DNA of 64,000 bases from the NCBI GenBank assembly GCA_004297765.1, contig SCTZ01000140.1, positions 25,522 through 89,521 on the forward strand. The letters run 5' to 3'. This DNA is from Chloroflexota bacterium (lineage in GTDB: Bacteria > Chloroflexota > Dehalococcoidia > FW602-bin16). A program made the translations under genes and the position numbers. Below, one piece after another: positions 28,719 to 37,258 of the stretch. Positions within the stretch are counted from its first letter, which is position 1. Each line of letters opens with the position of its first letter. The notes under the pieces are model-generated. The model saw only the letters and a list, made by a program, of their open reading frames with translations, made no database searches and was not told where the DNA came from.

Positions 28719-28927
28719 AAGCGCCCTCCTCCGACATCTCCACCTGGACCATAGGTCAGCTCGTCAACGAGCTGGATCTGTGTGAGACGAGCATCGAGGC
28801 TATCAACGATCTGCGCGCGTCGGGCAGCCCGCTGCGGCGCTATCGAGGGGCGCTCGACTTCTTCACGAACCGCCGGGAGGCGGTCAGGGCCGAGCTGAGC
28901 CGGCGGGAGCTGGAGCGTGCCGGATGA
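28715..28927 (+). CDS. Hypothetical protein
   Basis: 70 aa, ATGA-coupled to both neighbours. Confidence 0.6.
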   Translation: MKAPSSDISTWTIGQLVNELDLCETSIEAINDLRASGSPLRRYRGALDFFTNRREAVRAELSRRELERAG

Positions 28928-29169
28928 CTCAGCGCAAGGGATATCTGCCCTATCAGGATGACGTGCCCTGGTTCACGGGCTTCTGCGCGCAGTGCGGACG
29001 GCCCGCCTCTCGTTGGCGAACGCTGGGGCGGTTTGTGGTCAAGTACCTCAGGCGCGATCGCCTCGAGGAGCAACTCGAGTATAGCGGCTACTTCGAGATC
29101 TGCTCGGAATGCGAGCCGGAGATCTGGGTGCACGAGAACACCATCAGCATGCGCGCGAAGACGGACTGA
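28924..29169 (+). CDS. Zn-ribbon hypothetical protein
   Basis: FTGFCAQCGRPA...FEICSECEPE; overlaps previous gene by 4 nt. Confidence 0.6.
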   Translation: MTQRKGYLPYQDDVPWFTGFCAQCGRPASRWRTLGRFVVKYLRRDRLEEQLEYSGYFEICSECEPEIWVHENTISMRAKTD

Positions 29170-29171
29170 GG

Positions 29172-29537
29172 ATGGCCAAGCGCGGGCGAAAGCCATCGGA
29201 CAAGTCGTACGACACTTTGACGATTCGCGTCCCTCCCCAGCTCGGCCGCGAGGTCGATCTCTGGGCCCAGCGAGCTGGGTTGACGCGGAGCGAGCTGGGG
29301 CGCTGGGTGTGGGCGGAGGCGGTGGCGAAGATGAAGCGGAACGGGAGGCATTGGCTGCGGCAGCGGGTGCTGCAGGGACAGAACGACGAGCGGGCCGCGG
29401 CCCGGGGACTGACGATCATTCGGCCGCGCAAGGGAGGCAGAGCGGAGACGACGGGCGAAGAGGATGCGAAAGAAGGGCGGCACGCTGAGATCGACGGCGG
29501 GCTGCATGGCGAATCTGCTATGGAGGCGAAGGAGTGA
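29172..29537 (+). CDS. Ribbon-helix-helix-like DNA-binding protein
   Basis: MAKRGRKPSDKSYDTLTIRVPPQLGREVDLWAQRAGLTRSELGRWVWAEAV. Confidence 0.6.
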   Translation: MAKRGRKPSDKSYDTLTIRVPPQLGREVDLWAQRAGLTRSELGRWVWAEAVAKMKRNGRHWLRQRVLQGQNDERAAARGLTIIRPRKGGRAETTGEEDAKEGRHAEIDGGLHGESAMEAKE

Positions 29538-29965
29538 CCTATCAGGACTGGCGGGAGCGGGCGGAGGAGGCAATCCAGCGGGAGGAGCTGCGCGCGAGCA
29601 CGCGGCAGGACGAGGAGAAGCATTTCTTTCTGACGTCCACGTCCTGGGAACAGTCGGCCCACGTGGACGACGTCGAGAAGCAGCTCGACATCTACTTCGG
29701 ACTGAAGGGCCGGCGCGTCGGCTCCACGGTGGTAGTGGACGGGGTGCACTTCGGGCTGACGATCATGTTCGGGACCGGGCTGCTGACGGTGACTCCGCGC
29801 TGCTGGGATTGCGGGGCGCTGGGCATGAGCTACGTGGTGGCAAGCTGGGGCAACCTGGGCGCCGCGCTGCGCGAGGTGCGAAGGTTCGGTGACACGCATT
29901 GCAATAGACAAGCATATCTGAACGAGCTCGCCTGCGAAGAGGCGGCGGCACAACTGCCGAAATAA
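29534..29965 (+). CDS. Hypothetical protein
   Basis: 143-aa ORF, 4-nt overlap with upstream gene. Confidence 0.6.
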   Translation: MTYQDWRERAEEAIQREELRASTRQDEEKHFFLTSTSWEQSAHVDDVEKQLDIYFGLKGRRVGSTVVVDGVHFGLTIMFGTGLLTVTPRCWDCGALGMSYVVASWGNLGAALREVRRFGDTHCNRQAYLNELACEEAAAQLPK

Positions 29966-29997
29966 ATCGACTAACGTCACAACGGTAGGAGGAAAGG

Positions 29998-30207
29998 TTG
30001 GAACGAGCGATCAGGAACATCGGCATGCGCCGGAAGACGGCCGTGGAGGCGGTGCTCGACATCGAGGCTCTCGCGCACCGTGCCTTGGAGCTGCGGCCGA
30101 CGTCGCCGGCGGAGGAAAAGGAGCTGAGGCGGCTCCGCAGAGTGAAGGCGCACGCCCGGCACATCTGCGCGGCGCTGGAGAGGATAGGAGATCTCGATGC
30201 GGCATAG
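29998..30207 (+). CDS. Hypothetical protein
   Basis: TTG start after AGGAGG; 69 aa. Confidence 0.45.
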   Translation: MERAIRNIGMRRKTAVEAVLDIEALAHRALELRPTSPAEEKELRRLRRVKAHARHICAALERIGDLDAA

Positions 30208-30421
30208 AACGAAGAGAGCCGCGGGGATCTTGTCCATCCTCGCGGCTCGGGCAAGGTTTGCTGCAGCTTGCCTGTATTCACTGTACTCGGTAGACGAGCC
30301 CGCCGTCAACCGGAGCTGGCAGGGCCCCCTCACCGCGGAGGAAAAGCGCCTCATGCTGGGCGCCATCGCGGTGGCGGGGGTGCTGTGGATGGTGGCGCTG
30401 TTGCCGGGATGGATCGGGTGA
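30197..30421 (+). CDS. Small membrane protein
   Basis: C-terminal hydrophobic helix LMLGAIAVAGVLWMVALLPGWIG. Confidence 0.5.
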   Translation: MRHRTKRAAGILSILAARARFAAACLYSLYSVDEPAVNRSWQGPLTAEEKRLMLGAIAVAGVLWMVALLPGWIG

Positions 30422-30426
30422 CAACG

Positions 30427-30897
30427 ATGAAAGGCTCTCGTCGTTTCACCCCGCTGCAGTTGCGGGTCCCGGTCTGCGATATCTGCGAGAACGATATCGA
30501 GCCCTTCCACGGCTATTTCGTCGATCTACTCGATCGGATCTGGTGTCGCCACTGCCGCCGGCGGCAGCGGCTGCAAGAGGAAGCTGAAATGGAGGTCAGC
30601 TATGAACAAGCCTCAGGCCGAGCAGAGATACGTCACCAAGAGCGGGCTGGTCTATGTCATCACCAATACATGGACGGAAAGGTCCTGGGCGACCTATCAG
30701 CGCAAGCCCAACGGCAGATTGAAGCGGTTGGTCTCCCCGGCGCTGCCAACGCGATCGACACGAGCGGCGGCCCAGGAGGATTTCCGAGTCTTTGTCAGCC
30801 ACCGGCGATGGAGAGGCAGTCCGGCGCAGCGGGTGGAGTGGGTCCCGGTATGGGAGCAACTGCTGTCGGAGCGGCTGGGAGGTCAGGAGAATGGTGA
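30427..30897 (+). CDS. Zn-finger hypothetical protein (3' end uncertain, overlaps next gene)
   Basis: MKGSRRFTPLQLRVPVCDICENDIEPFHGYFVDLLDRIWCRHCRRRQRLQEEAE. Confidence 0.4.
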   Translation: MKGSRRFTPLQLRVPVCDICENDIEPFHGYFVDLLDRIWCRHCRRRQRLQEEAEMEVSYEQASGRAEIRHQERAGLCHHQYMDGKVLGDLSAQAQRQIEAVGLPGAANAIDTSGGPGGFPSLCQPPAMERQSGAAGGVGPGMGATAVGAAGRSGEW

Positions 30898-30910
30898 GCG
30901 ACATGGCTAG
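30602..30910 (+). CDS. Hypothetical protein
   Basis: SD GGAGG; MNKPQAEQRYVTKSGLVYVITNTWTERSWATYQRKPNGRLKRL. Confidence 0.5.
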   Translation: MNKPQAEQRYVTKSGLVYVITNTWTERSWATYQRKPNGRLKRLVSPALPTRSTRAAAQEDFRVFVSHRRWRGSPAQRVEWVPVWEQLLSERLGGQENGERHG

Positions 30911-30923
30911 AGGAGTATGAGAG

Positions 30924-31160
30924 ATGTTCGAAGAGATCGCGAATATTCACACCTGGGATGTGGTGGTGGTCAGGAGGCGGCTCGAGCATCTGGCTCGAGC
31001 CATCCAGGCCGAGGAGGATCGTCTCGAATACGCCGACCCGTTCGCTGAACGAGATAGCGTGCTCCGGTGTCTGCACCGGCTGGGAGATCTCATTCAGCAG
31101 CGACACTATGTGGAGCTGGAGCTGCTGCGCCGGCGCTACGCGGAGGTGCCACGAGTATGA
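30924..31160 (+). CDS. Hypothetical protein
   Basis: 78 aa; coupled to next gene. Confidence 0.55.
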   Translation: MFEEIANIHTWDVVVVRRRLEHLARAIQAEEDRLEYADPFAERDSVLRCLHRLGDLIQQRHYVELELLRRRYAEVPRV

Positions 31161-31798
31161 GCGCCGTGGAAGCGCGGAGAGCCTGCGGCTTCCGGAAGGT
31201 GGGTGGGTTGTACCTCGAGGGAGATGGTATGGCGGCGGGCTGTGACCGTCTCCCCGTCGCGATAGAGCCCTGTCCGACTTGCGGAGCGGTGCCGCAGTTC
31301 ACTCGAGGAATCGCCCGCATCAATCCCAGGGCGCTTTGGGGAGACCATGGTTGCCACGAAGCCGGTTGCCCGATGTGCCATCCGCCTGAGAAGGCCTATC
31401 TCATGTGGGTTGGCAGCGAGTATACGGAGCGGTCCTTCATCGCTGAGGCTCGGCGATTGGGGGTCAGCAAGCGGATCCCAGCGGTCCCGAAAGACCTGGT
31501 GGTCGGCGAGGATTGGGTCTTCCTGGCCAAGCTGCACATCATTCCCGACGGTGGTCAGCAGTGGATGCCCTTTCTGCGGCAGCAGCAAGAGGAAGATCGC
31601 CGTCGCAATTGGGGTCCGGGGGTGTTCTTCGCGTTCCGGCCGCGGCGGCTCGTGCAGGTAATCACCGAGAGCATGGCGGCGGCGGGCGCAACCGAGGAGC
31701 TGGCGAAGCAGGGCGTGACCGCTGTGGTGGTCCCGGATGAGGATCCGGACCACCGGCGGAAGAGCAAGTCCGGTCCACGGTTGCGGATGGTCAAGTAA
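31157..31798 (+). CDS. Zn-binding hypothetical protein
   Basis: CPTCGAVPQ...HGCHEAGCPMCHPPEKAYLMWVGSEYTERSF; 4-nt overlap with upstream gene. Confidence 0.6.
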   Translation: MSAVEARRACGFRKVGGLYLEGDGMAAGCDRLPVAIEPCPTCGAVPQFTRGIARINPRALWGDHGCHEAGCPMCHPPEKAYLMWVGSEYTERSFIAEARRLGVSKRIPAVPKDLVVGEDWVFLAKLHIIPDGGQQWMPFLRQQQEEDRRRNWGPGVFFAFRPRRLVQVITESMAAAGATEELAKQGVTAVVVPDEDPDHRRKSKSGPRLRMVK

Positions 31799-31868
31799 TT
31801 TCTTCGGCGACGGCCGTAGTGGCGGAAGAGGAGGTGGTGGTACTCACTATCGGAGGAATGGAGACCGC

Positions 31869-34469
31869 ATGGACGGGTTAATCGAGGCTCACTTTGTCCA
31901 TCTGCACAAAGGCTCAGGCATCAGCGAGGAGGTCATACAGGAGCGGGGGTATCGGTCGATCAGCGGGAAGGACGTGAAGGGGCTGGGATTCGCGCCGTCA
32001 CAGTGCCGAGATGGGCTACTCATGCCGATCTGGGGCGTAGACGGATCCCAGCCTCTTTTTGTGCTCCGTCCGGACGAGCCGCGCATCAACCGGGAGGGGA
32101 AGGCGCTCAAGTACGAGCTGCCAAAGGGTGGCGCCATGCGGCTGGATTGCCCGCCGCGGTGCCTGGAGGCGCTGAAGGATCCATCGCGGCCGCTCTGGAT
32201 CACCGAGGGCATCAAGAAGGCGGACAAGCTCGCCACGGAGGGATTCACCGCGATCGCGCTGCTGGGCGTGTGGAATTTTAAGGGGAAGAACGACGTCGGG
32301 GGGAAAACCCTCTTGGCGGACTGGGACCTGATCGCCCCGAACGGGCGGCATATTCGGATCGTCTTCGACTCGGACGTCATGCGGAAGAAGAGCGTAGAGC
32401 AGGCGCTGGCGAGGCTCACCGAGCACCTCAAGCGGAAGGGCGCGCACGTGACGGCGGTATATCTGCCCGAGTCCGACGGGGTGAAGGTTGGTGTGGACGA
32501 TTACCTGCTGACGCACTCCGCGGTGGAGCTGGAGGGGCTGGTCGACGCGGTGCAACCGCCACGTCGGCCGGCGCCGCCGACCTTTCGCTATCTGGATGGT
32601 CCTCCGCCAATCATGAGCAAGCCCCTCTCGCTGGTGAACGGGCATGCCTACGCGGCCACATGGCTGTGGGGAGAGACAGAGACGACCCAGCTCGAGGGCT
32701 GCGACGGCGAGATCCTGGATCTGAATCAGCCGAAGCGGGAGCGCTCGCGTGAGATGGTTGTTGTGCGGGGCGACGGGAAGGTATTCGGCAAGAGCCCCAC
32801 CGGGAAGGAGTTCGTGCCGATGTCCCTGCTCGATGTGGATGTGAATGTGCCGCTGGCAGTGCAGAACGACAAGCTCTGGAGCGCGGCGGGAGTGCAGTCC
32901 TTCCAGGACGGCTACCGTGCCGATCCGCGCGATGTCTTTCATCGCATCTGCCAGTTGGTGGATCGGTTCATGAGCTTCGACGAGAGCCTGGCATCACAGG
33001 AGACCATGGTACAGATGGTTAGCTGTTACGCGCTGTCGACGTGGTTCATTGATGCCTGGCTTACGAATGGGTACATCTGGCCCAACGGCGGCTTTGGCAC
33101 GGGCAAGTCGAAGCTGGGATACCTCATCCTGGAGGTTGCTTACCTCGGCGTCAGTGTGCTGGGGGGAACGACCTTTGCCTGCGTGCGGGATCTGGCGGCA
33201 TCCGGCGCCACGATGCTCTTCGACGACTGCGAGGACCTGAGCAATCCGAAGAAGACCGACCCCGAGCTGAGAAACTTCCTCCTTGCCAGCAACTTCAAAG
33301 GCGCCAACATCTGCGTCAAGGAGCGTCAGCCGGATGACAGGTGGCAGACCGCTTTCGTGACCGTCTTCTGCTCGAAGCTCTTCACAGCCATTCGCCTACC
33401 CGACAAGGTGCTAGACTCTCGCACGATCGTAATCCCCCTGTTCAAGAGCGCGGATCCGCAGAAGGTCAACGCCCAAGTCAAGGACTACCGGCTCTGGACC
33501 TGTGATCACCGCCGCCTAGTCGATGACCTGTGGGCCATGGCGGTGGAGCATTTGCCGTCCATGCCGCGGCACGAGGACGCGGTGAACAATCACGCGCCAC
33601 TCCTGGGAAGGGCCCTGGAGCCGTGGCGACCGATCTTGAGTGTGGCCCATTGGCTGGAGGAGTTGGGCGAGACCGGTCTCTATGATCGTCTCTGCATGCT
33701 GAGCCGCCGTTATCAGGTTCAGCGCATGGAGATGGGCGTGTCCGATCTGACGAAGACCATCATCCAGATGCTGCTGCAGCTTGTGGAAGGCAAAGAGGAT
33801 GAGGAGTCGATCTGCGTTTCGTCATATGACATCGTGGGCATGGTCAACGAATATATGATCGACCAGGACTTGGCCGAGGCCGACGGACCGCCCTACACCA
33901 ATGTCCGAAAGGTGTCGTGGGAGTTGAAGCGGCTGAACCTGGTGAGAAACAAGCTGCGTGCGCGAGAGGGGGGAGGTTGGGAAACCACACCTAAGCAAAT
34001 AAGCGGGATAGCCCTCGCGCATGGGGTTTTTGGCTCAAACGGTGCCGGAATAACTGGTCAACTGGAGCAAGATAACCTGTCAACTGGGGCAAAAAACGCC
34101 GTTTTCGAGGGGGGGGTCAAAATCGAACAAAGTCTTGACCATCTTGACCATCTTGACCAAGCTGAAAAAGAAACCGCATGTGCAAGCGCTCCAGCGGTCG
34201 ATTCGGATATGGTCAAGACTTGGTCAAGACTCGTCGATGGCAAAGTCTTGACCAAGTCTCAAAAGCAGGCTGGCATCGTTCGGGAGAGGGCGGATTTGGA
34301 GGCCGAATTGCTCGCCTGGGGCGATAAAATGGGCTGGATTCGGGTCGAGCCATGGCATGGCAGCCCGATCGCCCGTGGGAGGGACAACTGGGAGCGGTAC
34401 GCGCGATTTGCGTCGCTGGAGCGGCTGCGTGAGGCGGTTAAGGCGTGTCGTCTCGAGACGAGCTCGTGA
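31869..34469 (+). CDS. Replication protein: DUF3854/TOPRIM-like primase fused to a helicase-like P-loop domain
   Basis: Own ATG at 31869; LFVLRPDEPRINREGKALKYELPKGGAMRLDCPP..LWITEGIKKADKLATEGFTAIALLGVWNF..IVFDSDV..VDDYLL; P-loop-like NGGFGTGKSKLGYLILEVA, ATMLFDDCEDL. Confidence 0.75.
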   Translation: MDGLIEAHFVHLHKGSGISEEVIQERGYRSISGKDVKGLGFAPSQCRDGLLMPIWGVDGSQPLFVLRPDEPRINREGKALKYELPKGGAMRLDCPPRCLEALKDPSRPLWITEGIKKADKLATEGFTAIALLGVWNFKGKNDVGGKTLLADWDLIAPNGRHIRIVFDSDVMRKKSVEQALARLTEHLKRKGAHVTAVYLPESDGVKVGVDDYLLTHSAVELEGLVDAVQPPRRPAPPTFRYLDGPPPIMSKPLSLVNGHAYAATWLWGETETTQLEGCDGEILDLNQPKRERSREMVVVRGDGKVFGKSPTGKEFVPMSLLDVDVNVPLAVQNDKLWSAAGVQSFQDGYRADPRDVFHRICQLVDRFMSFDESLASQETMVQMVSCYALSTWFIDAWLTNGYIWPNGGFGTGKSKLGYLILEVAYLGVSVLGGTTFACVRDLAASGATMLFDDCEDLSNPKKTDPELRNFLLASNFKGANICVKERQPDDRWQTAFVTVFCSKLFTAIRLPDKVLDSRTIVIPLFKSADPQKVNAQVKDYRLWTCDHRRLVDDLWAMAVEHLPSMPRHEDAVNNHAPLLGRALEPWRPILSVAHWLEELGETGLYDRLCMLSRRYQVQRMEMGVSDLTKTIIQMLLQLVEGKEDEESICVSSYDIVGMVNEYMIDQDLAEADGPPYTNVRKVSWELKRLNLVRNKLRAREGGGWETTPKQISGIALAHGVFGSNGAGITGQLEQDNLSTGAKNAVFEGGVKIEQSLDHLDHLDQAEKETACASAPAVDSDMVKTWSRLVDGKVLTKSQKQAGIVRERADLEAELLAWGDKMGWIRVEPWHGSPIARGRDNWERYARFASLERLREAVKACRLETSS

Positions 34470-34656
34470 GGGGGGCGAAATCTTGGTCAAGACTTTGCCG
34501 ATGAGCGAAGTCTTGACCAAAGTCTTGACCAAACCGCGGATGGCGTCCCGGTGCGCTTAATCGGGAGGCTTGGTCAAGATGGTCAAGATGGTCAAGACTT
34601 TTCCAAGAAAAGAGGGGGGGGTAAAACAGCAAAAAACGCTCCAGTTGACCAGTTAT
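34050..34656. repeat. Iteron-like TTGACC/GGTCAA array with nested inverted repeats; candidate replication origin
   Basis: 15 copies of the hexamer in ~600 bp; perfect 34-bp inverted repeat 34129-34162/34568-34601; perfect 19-bp inverted repeat 34050-34068/34638-34656; 16-bp hairpin arms 34216-34231/34244-34259. Confidence 0.85.
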
Positions 34657-34681
34657 CACGAAAGCGAAGGAGGAATCGAGG

Positions 34682-34822
34682 ATGAAACAACCGCTTTTTC
34701 GTCGACCGGTGCCGCCGGAGCGGCTGACGCCGCCTCCGCGGCGAATGATGCCGCGGAACGAGACGAAGCGGCGCGCTGAGCTGACAAAAATGGCGGGTTG
34801 CGGGAGGCAGGCGGTACGTTGA
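34682..34822 (+). CDS. Small basic/Pro-rich protein (46 aa; not in ORF track)
   Basis: GGAGGA RBS; MKQPLFRRPVPPERLTPPPRRMMPRNETKRRAELTKMAGCGRQAVR. Confidence 0.35.
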   Translation: MKQPLFRRPVPPERLTPPPRRMMPRNETKRRAELTKMAGCGRQAVR

Positions 34823-34906
34823 GACCTTGGAATGGCAAAACGGGCTCTGGCGCTTTGTAGGGCGATTCTGACGGGGTGAGTACGAGAAAGGGAGGAGAGA
34901 AGACAA

Positions 34907-35275
34907 ATGGCTACCGAAGGGGTGTTTGAGGGCTGGGCGATACTCGAACTGATGGGGCATCGACGCCTCGGGGGCTATGTGCGATCGGTGGAGCTGGCCG
35001 GCGTGGGTCTGTTTCGGATCGACGTCCCGGCCGCGGGGTCCGAGGATATGACCACGCAGTTCTATGCACCGTCCGCGCTCTACTGCCTGACCCCAACGAC
35101 GGAGGAGCTCGTAAGGGAGTTCGCGCGACGCAATCAACCCGAGCCGGTCCACCGCTGGGAGCTGCCGGCCCCGGCTCCGGTCCTCTGCCGCAGATGTCAC
35201 GACTATCGCGCCACTACAGAGAGTGGTCTCTGTAATGACTGTGCAGGGGACGACGACGAGGAGTTGCCGTATTGA
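34907..35275 (+). CDS. Zn-ribbon hypothetical protein
   Basis: 122 aa; LCRRCHDYRATTESGLCNDCAGDDDEELPY. Confidence 0.6.
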   Translation: MATEGVFEGWAILELMGHRRLGGYVRSVELAGVGLFRIDVPAAGSEDMTTQFYAPSALYCLTPTTEELVREFARRNQPEPVHRWELPAPAPVLCRRCHDYRATTESGLCNDCAGDDDEELPY

Positions 35276-35277
35276 AG

Positions 35278-35448
35278 ATGATCAGGCACCTGCGCGACTG
35301 GCTGTGGGTCTCCGTGTCCCCTGTCGCGATCGGCTGGCTCTTCTTCGAGTTTCTGGCGTGGGTGTTTCGGGAGCAGTGCAGAGGCTGCTTCGGAGGGAAA
35401 GGCTCGGGCTGTACAAGCCGTCGCAAGGATCCTGGCGCCAGCCGGTGA
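35278..35448 (+). CDS. Small membrane protein (56 aa; not in ORF track)
   Basis: MIRHLRDWLWVSVSPVAIGWLFFEFLAWVFREQCRGCFGGKGSGCTSRRKDPGASR. Confidence 0.45.
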   Translation: MIRHLRDWLWVSVSPVAIGWLFFEFLAWVFREQCRGCFGGKGSGCTSRRKDPGASR

Positions 35449-35547
35449 GGGTTGAGGCAGAATGGAGGGGGGCAAAGAGGCTATTGACCCTTGCCGCGCG
35501 TGGGTATATCATAGGGTTAACCGCGGGTATGATAGGAGGGTTATTAC

Positions 35548-35883
35548 ATGCGCAATCTCCGCCAGCGCCCCATACCGATTAATGAACGTGAGCGAGCGCT
35601 GCTGGAGCGCCACCGGGAGCTATATCGCCCGGAGATCGGCGATACGGACTGGGGGCAGTTCTTGCGGACGGCGACGTTGCTCGGACTGGTCGGCTTGGGT
35701 CTCTACGCGCTGGCGAAGGCCGCCCAAGGCTCGGGGCAGACGGCCGGCGTCGTATGCACGTGGGCTGGCTGCCAGCATCCGTTCACCCTGGTGATCCCGG
35801 ACGGTGTGGGGCGCTATGTGGAGGCTGGGTGTCCTAGTTGCGGGCGTCAGTTGGTGGTAGATCTCAAGGCGGTTGCCGGATAG
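35548..35883 (+). CDS. TM + zinc-ribbon protein
   Basis: TATLLGLVGLGLYALAKAA...VCTWAGCQHPFTLV...AGCPSCGRQLVV. Confidence 0.6.
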   Translation: MRNLRQRPIPINERERALLERHRELYRPEIGDTDWGQFLRTATLLGLVGLGLYALAKAAQGSGQTAGVVCTWAGCQHPFTLVIPDGVGRYVEAGCPSCGRQLVVDLKAVAG

Positions 35884-35940
35884 AGGTCGATCGATCGTCG
35901 GGGATTCCCGGCGATCGCAACATAGCGGTTGAAAAAGAAC

Positions 35941-36063
35941 GCCGCCACGTCTGATCCACGTGGCGGCGGGCTGAGGGTGGCGCCCCTCAAGTAAGCACAA
36001 TCTCATTGTAGCTGCACTGATCCACGGGCGCAATCCTCCTACCGCATCAACGGGAAGGAGGAC
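35941..36063 (+). ncRNA. Structured non-coding element, copy A
   Basis: Stem GCCGCCACGT/ACGTGGCGGC (7-nt loop), stem TGAGGG/CCCTCA (6-nt loop), CCTCC...GGAGG pairing; homologous to 54822-54945. Confidence 0.6.
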
Positions 36064-36067
36064 GACG

Positions 36068-36223
36068 GTGAAACGCACTGACACTTGCGTGGGTATGCGC
36101 CTGGAAACGCCAGCGTTGGGCACGATCGATATGCAGCTGTGCGGCAACGCTGCACAGATCCTAGCCGCGGCTGCTCTCGTCGGCTTGCTGGCGATAGGCG
36201 CTTGCGCGATCGCGACCAGGTAA
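36068..36223 (+). CDS. Small TM protein (51 aa; not in ORF track)
   Basis: GTG start after GGAAGGAGGA; VKRTDTCVGMRLETPALGTIDMQLCGNAAQILAAAALVGLLAIGACAIATR. Confidence 0.45.
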   Translation: MKRTDTCVGMRLETPALGTIDMQLCGNAAQILAAAALVGLLAIGACAIATR

Positions 36224-36229
36224 TCGGCG

Positions 36230-36262
36230 AAGACCGCCGCGGTTTCGAAAACCGCGGCGGTC
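36230..36262. terminator. Bidirectional terminator-like hairpin between convergent units
   Basis: GACCGCCGCGGTTTCGAAAACCGCGGCGGTC perfect inverted repeat. Confidence 0.7.
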
Positions 36263-36266
36263 GAGT

Positions 36267-36506
36267 TTACGGCACCTTCATCCAGCCCTTCAGGGCGGCA
36301 GTGATGAGCGAGCCGAAGCCGCCCAGGGCGAGGACCACAGCCAGCCCGCCCTTGACGCGGCTCTTCCACTCCTCGAGGACATGGATCCGCCGACTGTCGG
36401 CCTCCTGACGCGCCAAGATCTCCGCCACTTGCGTCTGCAGCTCCCGCGTGGCGGCGAAGATCTCGATCAGGTATTCGCGATCGGTGGACGGCGTCGGTCC
36501 CTGCAT
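36267..36506 (-). CDS. XhlA/holin-associated-like membrane protein
   Basis: Coiled-coil then C-terminal TM: VLEEWKSRVKGGLAVVLALGGFGSLITAALKGWM. Confidence 0.6.
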   Translation of the reverse strand: MQGPTPSTDREYLIEIFAATRELQTQVAEILARQEADSRRIHVLEEWKSRVKGGLAVVLALGGFGSLITAALKGWMKVP

Positions 36507-36517
36507 GCGGATCCGCC

Positions 36518-36787
36518 TCAGCGCAGCTTGATCTTGTCGATGCTCGCTTCGTATCCGCCCACCGCCAGCAGACCGGAAAGCAGACCGCTCAGCGCGTATG
36601 TCACCAGGTCGCTGGGCGTTTTCACCAGCGCCTGGATCCAGCCGAAGAGCACCATCAGGACCACGCCGATTAGGATGCTTACGTAGGGGGTGTAGTCGGT
36701 CTTGATCCTGCCCTTCAGGAGCTGCAGAAGGATCAGGATCAGCGTTGCCAGGGCCCCCACGTTCAGAAACTGCGAGATGTCGACCAC
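36518..36787 (-). CDS. Holin-like protein (3 TM)
   Basis: VGALATLILILLQLLKGRI..YVSILIGVVLMVLFGWIQAL..ALSGLLSGLLAVGGYEA. Confidence 0.6.
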   Translation of the reverse strand: MVDISQFLNVGALATLILILLQLLKGRIKTDYTPYVSILIGVVLMVLFGWIQALVKTPSDLVTYALSGLLSGLLAVGGYEASIDKIKLR

Positions 36788-36812
36788 TGTGGTTCTCCTC
36801 CTTGTTGATTGC

Positions 36813-37040
36813 CTATCGTTTCTTCCCCATCTTGCGCCGGCGCTGTTTAGCGCGGAACATGCTCAGCCGCCCCTCCTCTCCGGATGCACCTCGGCGCTGT
36901 CCGCGGCGCCAGTCGCGTGCCAGCCAGGATTCCCGCGCCTGGGTGTGCTTCTGGGAGCTGCGCGTCCGCTGGGCACGGCTCGGATTCGTATGCCGCCGGC
37001 GATCGTGGCCGGTGCGATGGCAGATCGAACAACGTCTCAT
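36813..37040 (-). CDS. Small basic Cys/His protein
   Basis: MRRCSICHRTGHDRRRHTNPSRAQRTRSSQKHTQARESWLARDWRRGQRR...RRRKMGKKR. Confidence 0.5.
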   Translation of the reverse strand: MRRCSICHRTGHDRRRHTNPSRAQRTRSSQKHTQARESWLARDWRRGQRRGASGEEGRLSMFRAKQRRRKMGKKR

Positions 37041-37258
37041 GCGGTCCACTCCAGGACGGTGGCCCGGTATGCGTTGCCCGTCATCCTCTTGATCTGCGTT
37101 CCGCCGGCGCAGTCGCACGTGTGGAGCACCGCGGGGGCGTCGCCCGGATAGAGCGGCGCGAAGGTCGGCGATCCACACCAGGAGCACTGACCAGAACGGA
37201 CCACCTCGATCGGCGCCTGAGTCGGACAATCACACGGCCGGTTGATAAGCCAGGACAT
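37037..37258 (-). CDS. Zn-binding hypothetical protein
   Basis: CDCPTQ...CSWCGSPTF...CDCAGGT. Confidence 0.5.
   Translation of the reverse strand: MSWLINRPCDCPTQAPIEVVRSGQCSWCGSPTFAPLYPGDAPAVLHTCDCAGGTQIKRMTGNAYRATVLEWTA

Noticed and set aside
34050-34656. CRISPR array
   Set aside because: Repeats are 6-9 bp cores in both orientations without regular unique spacers; better described as iterons/inverted repeats
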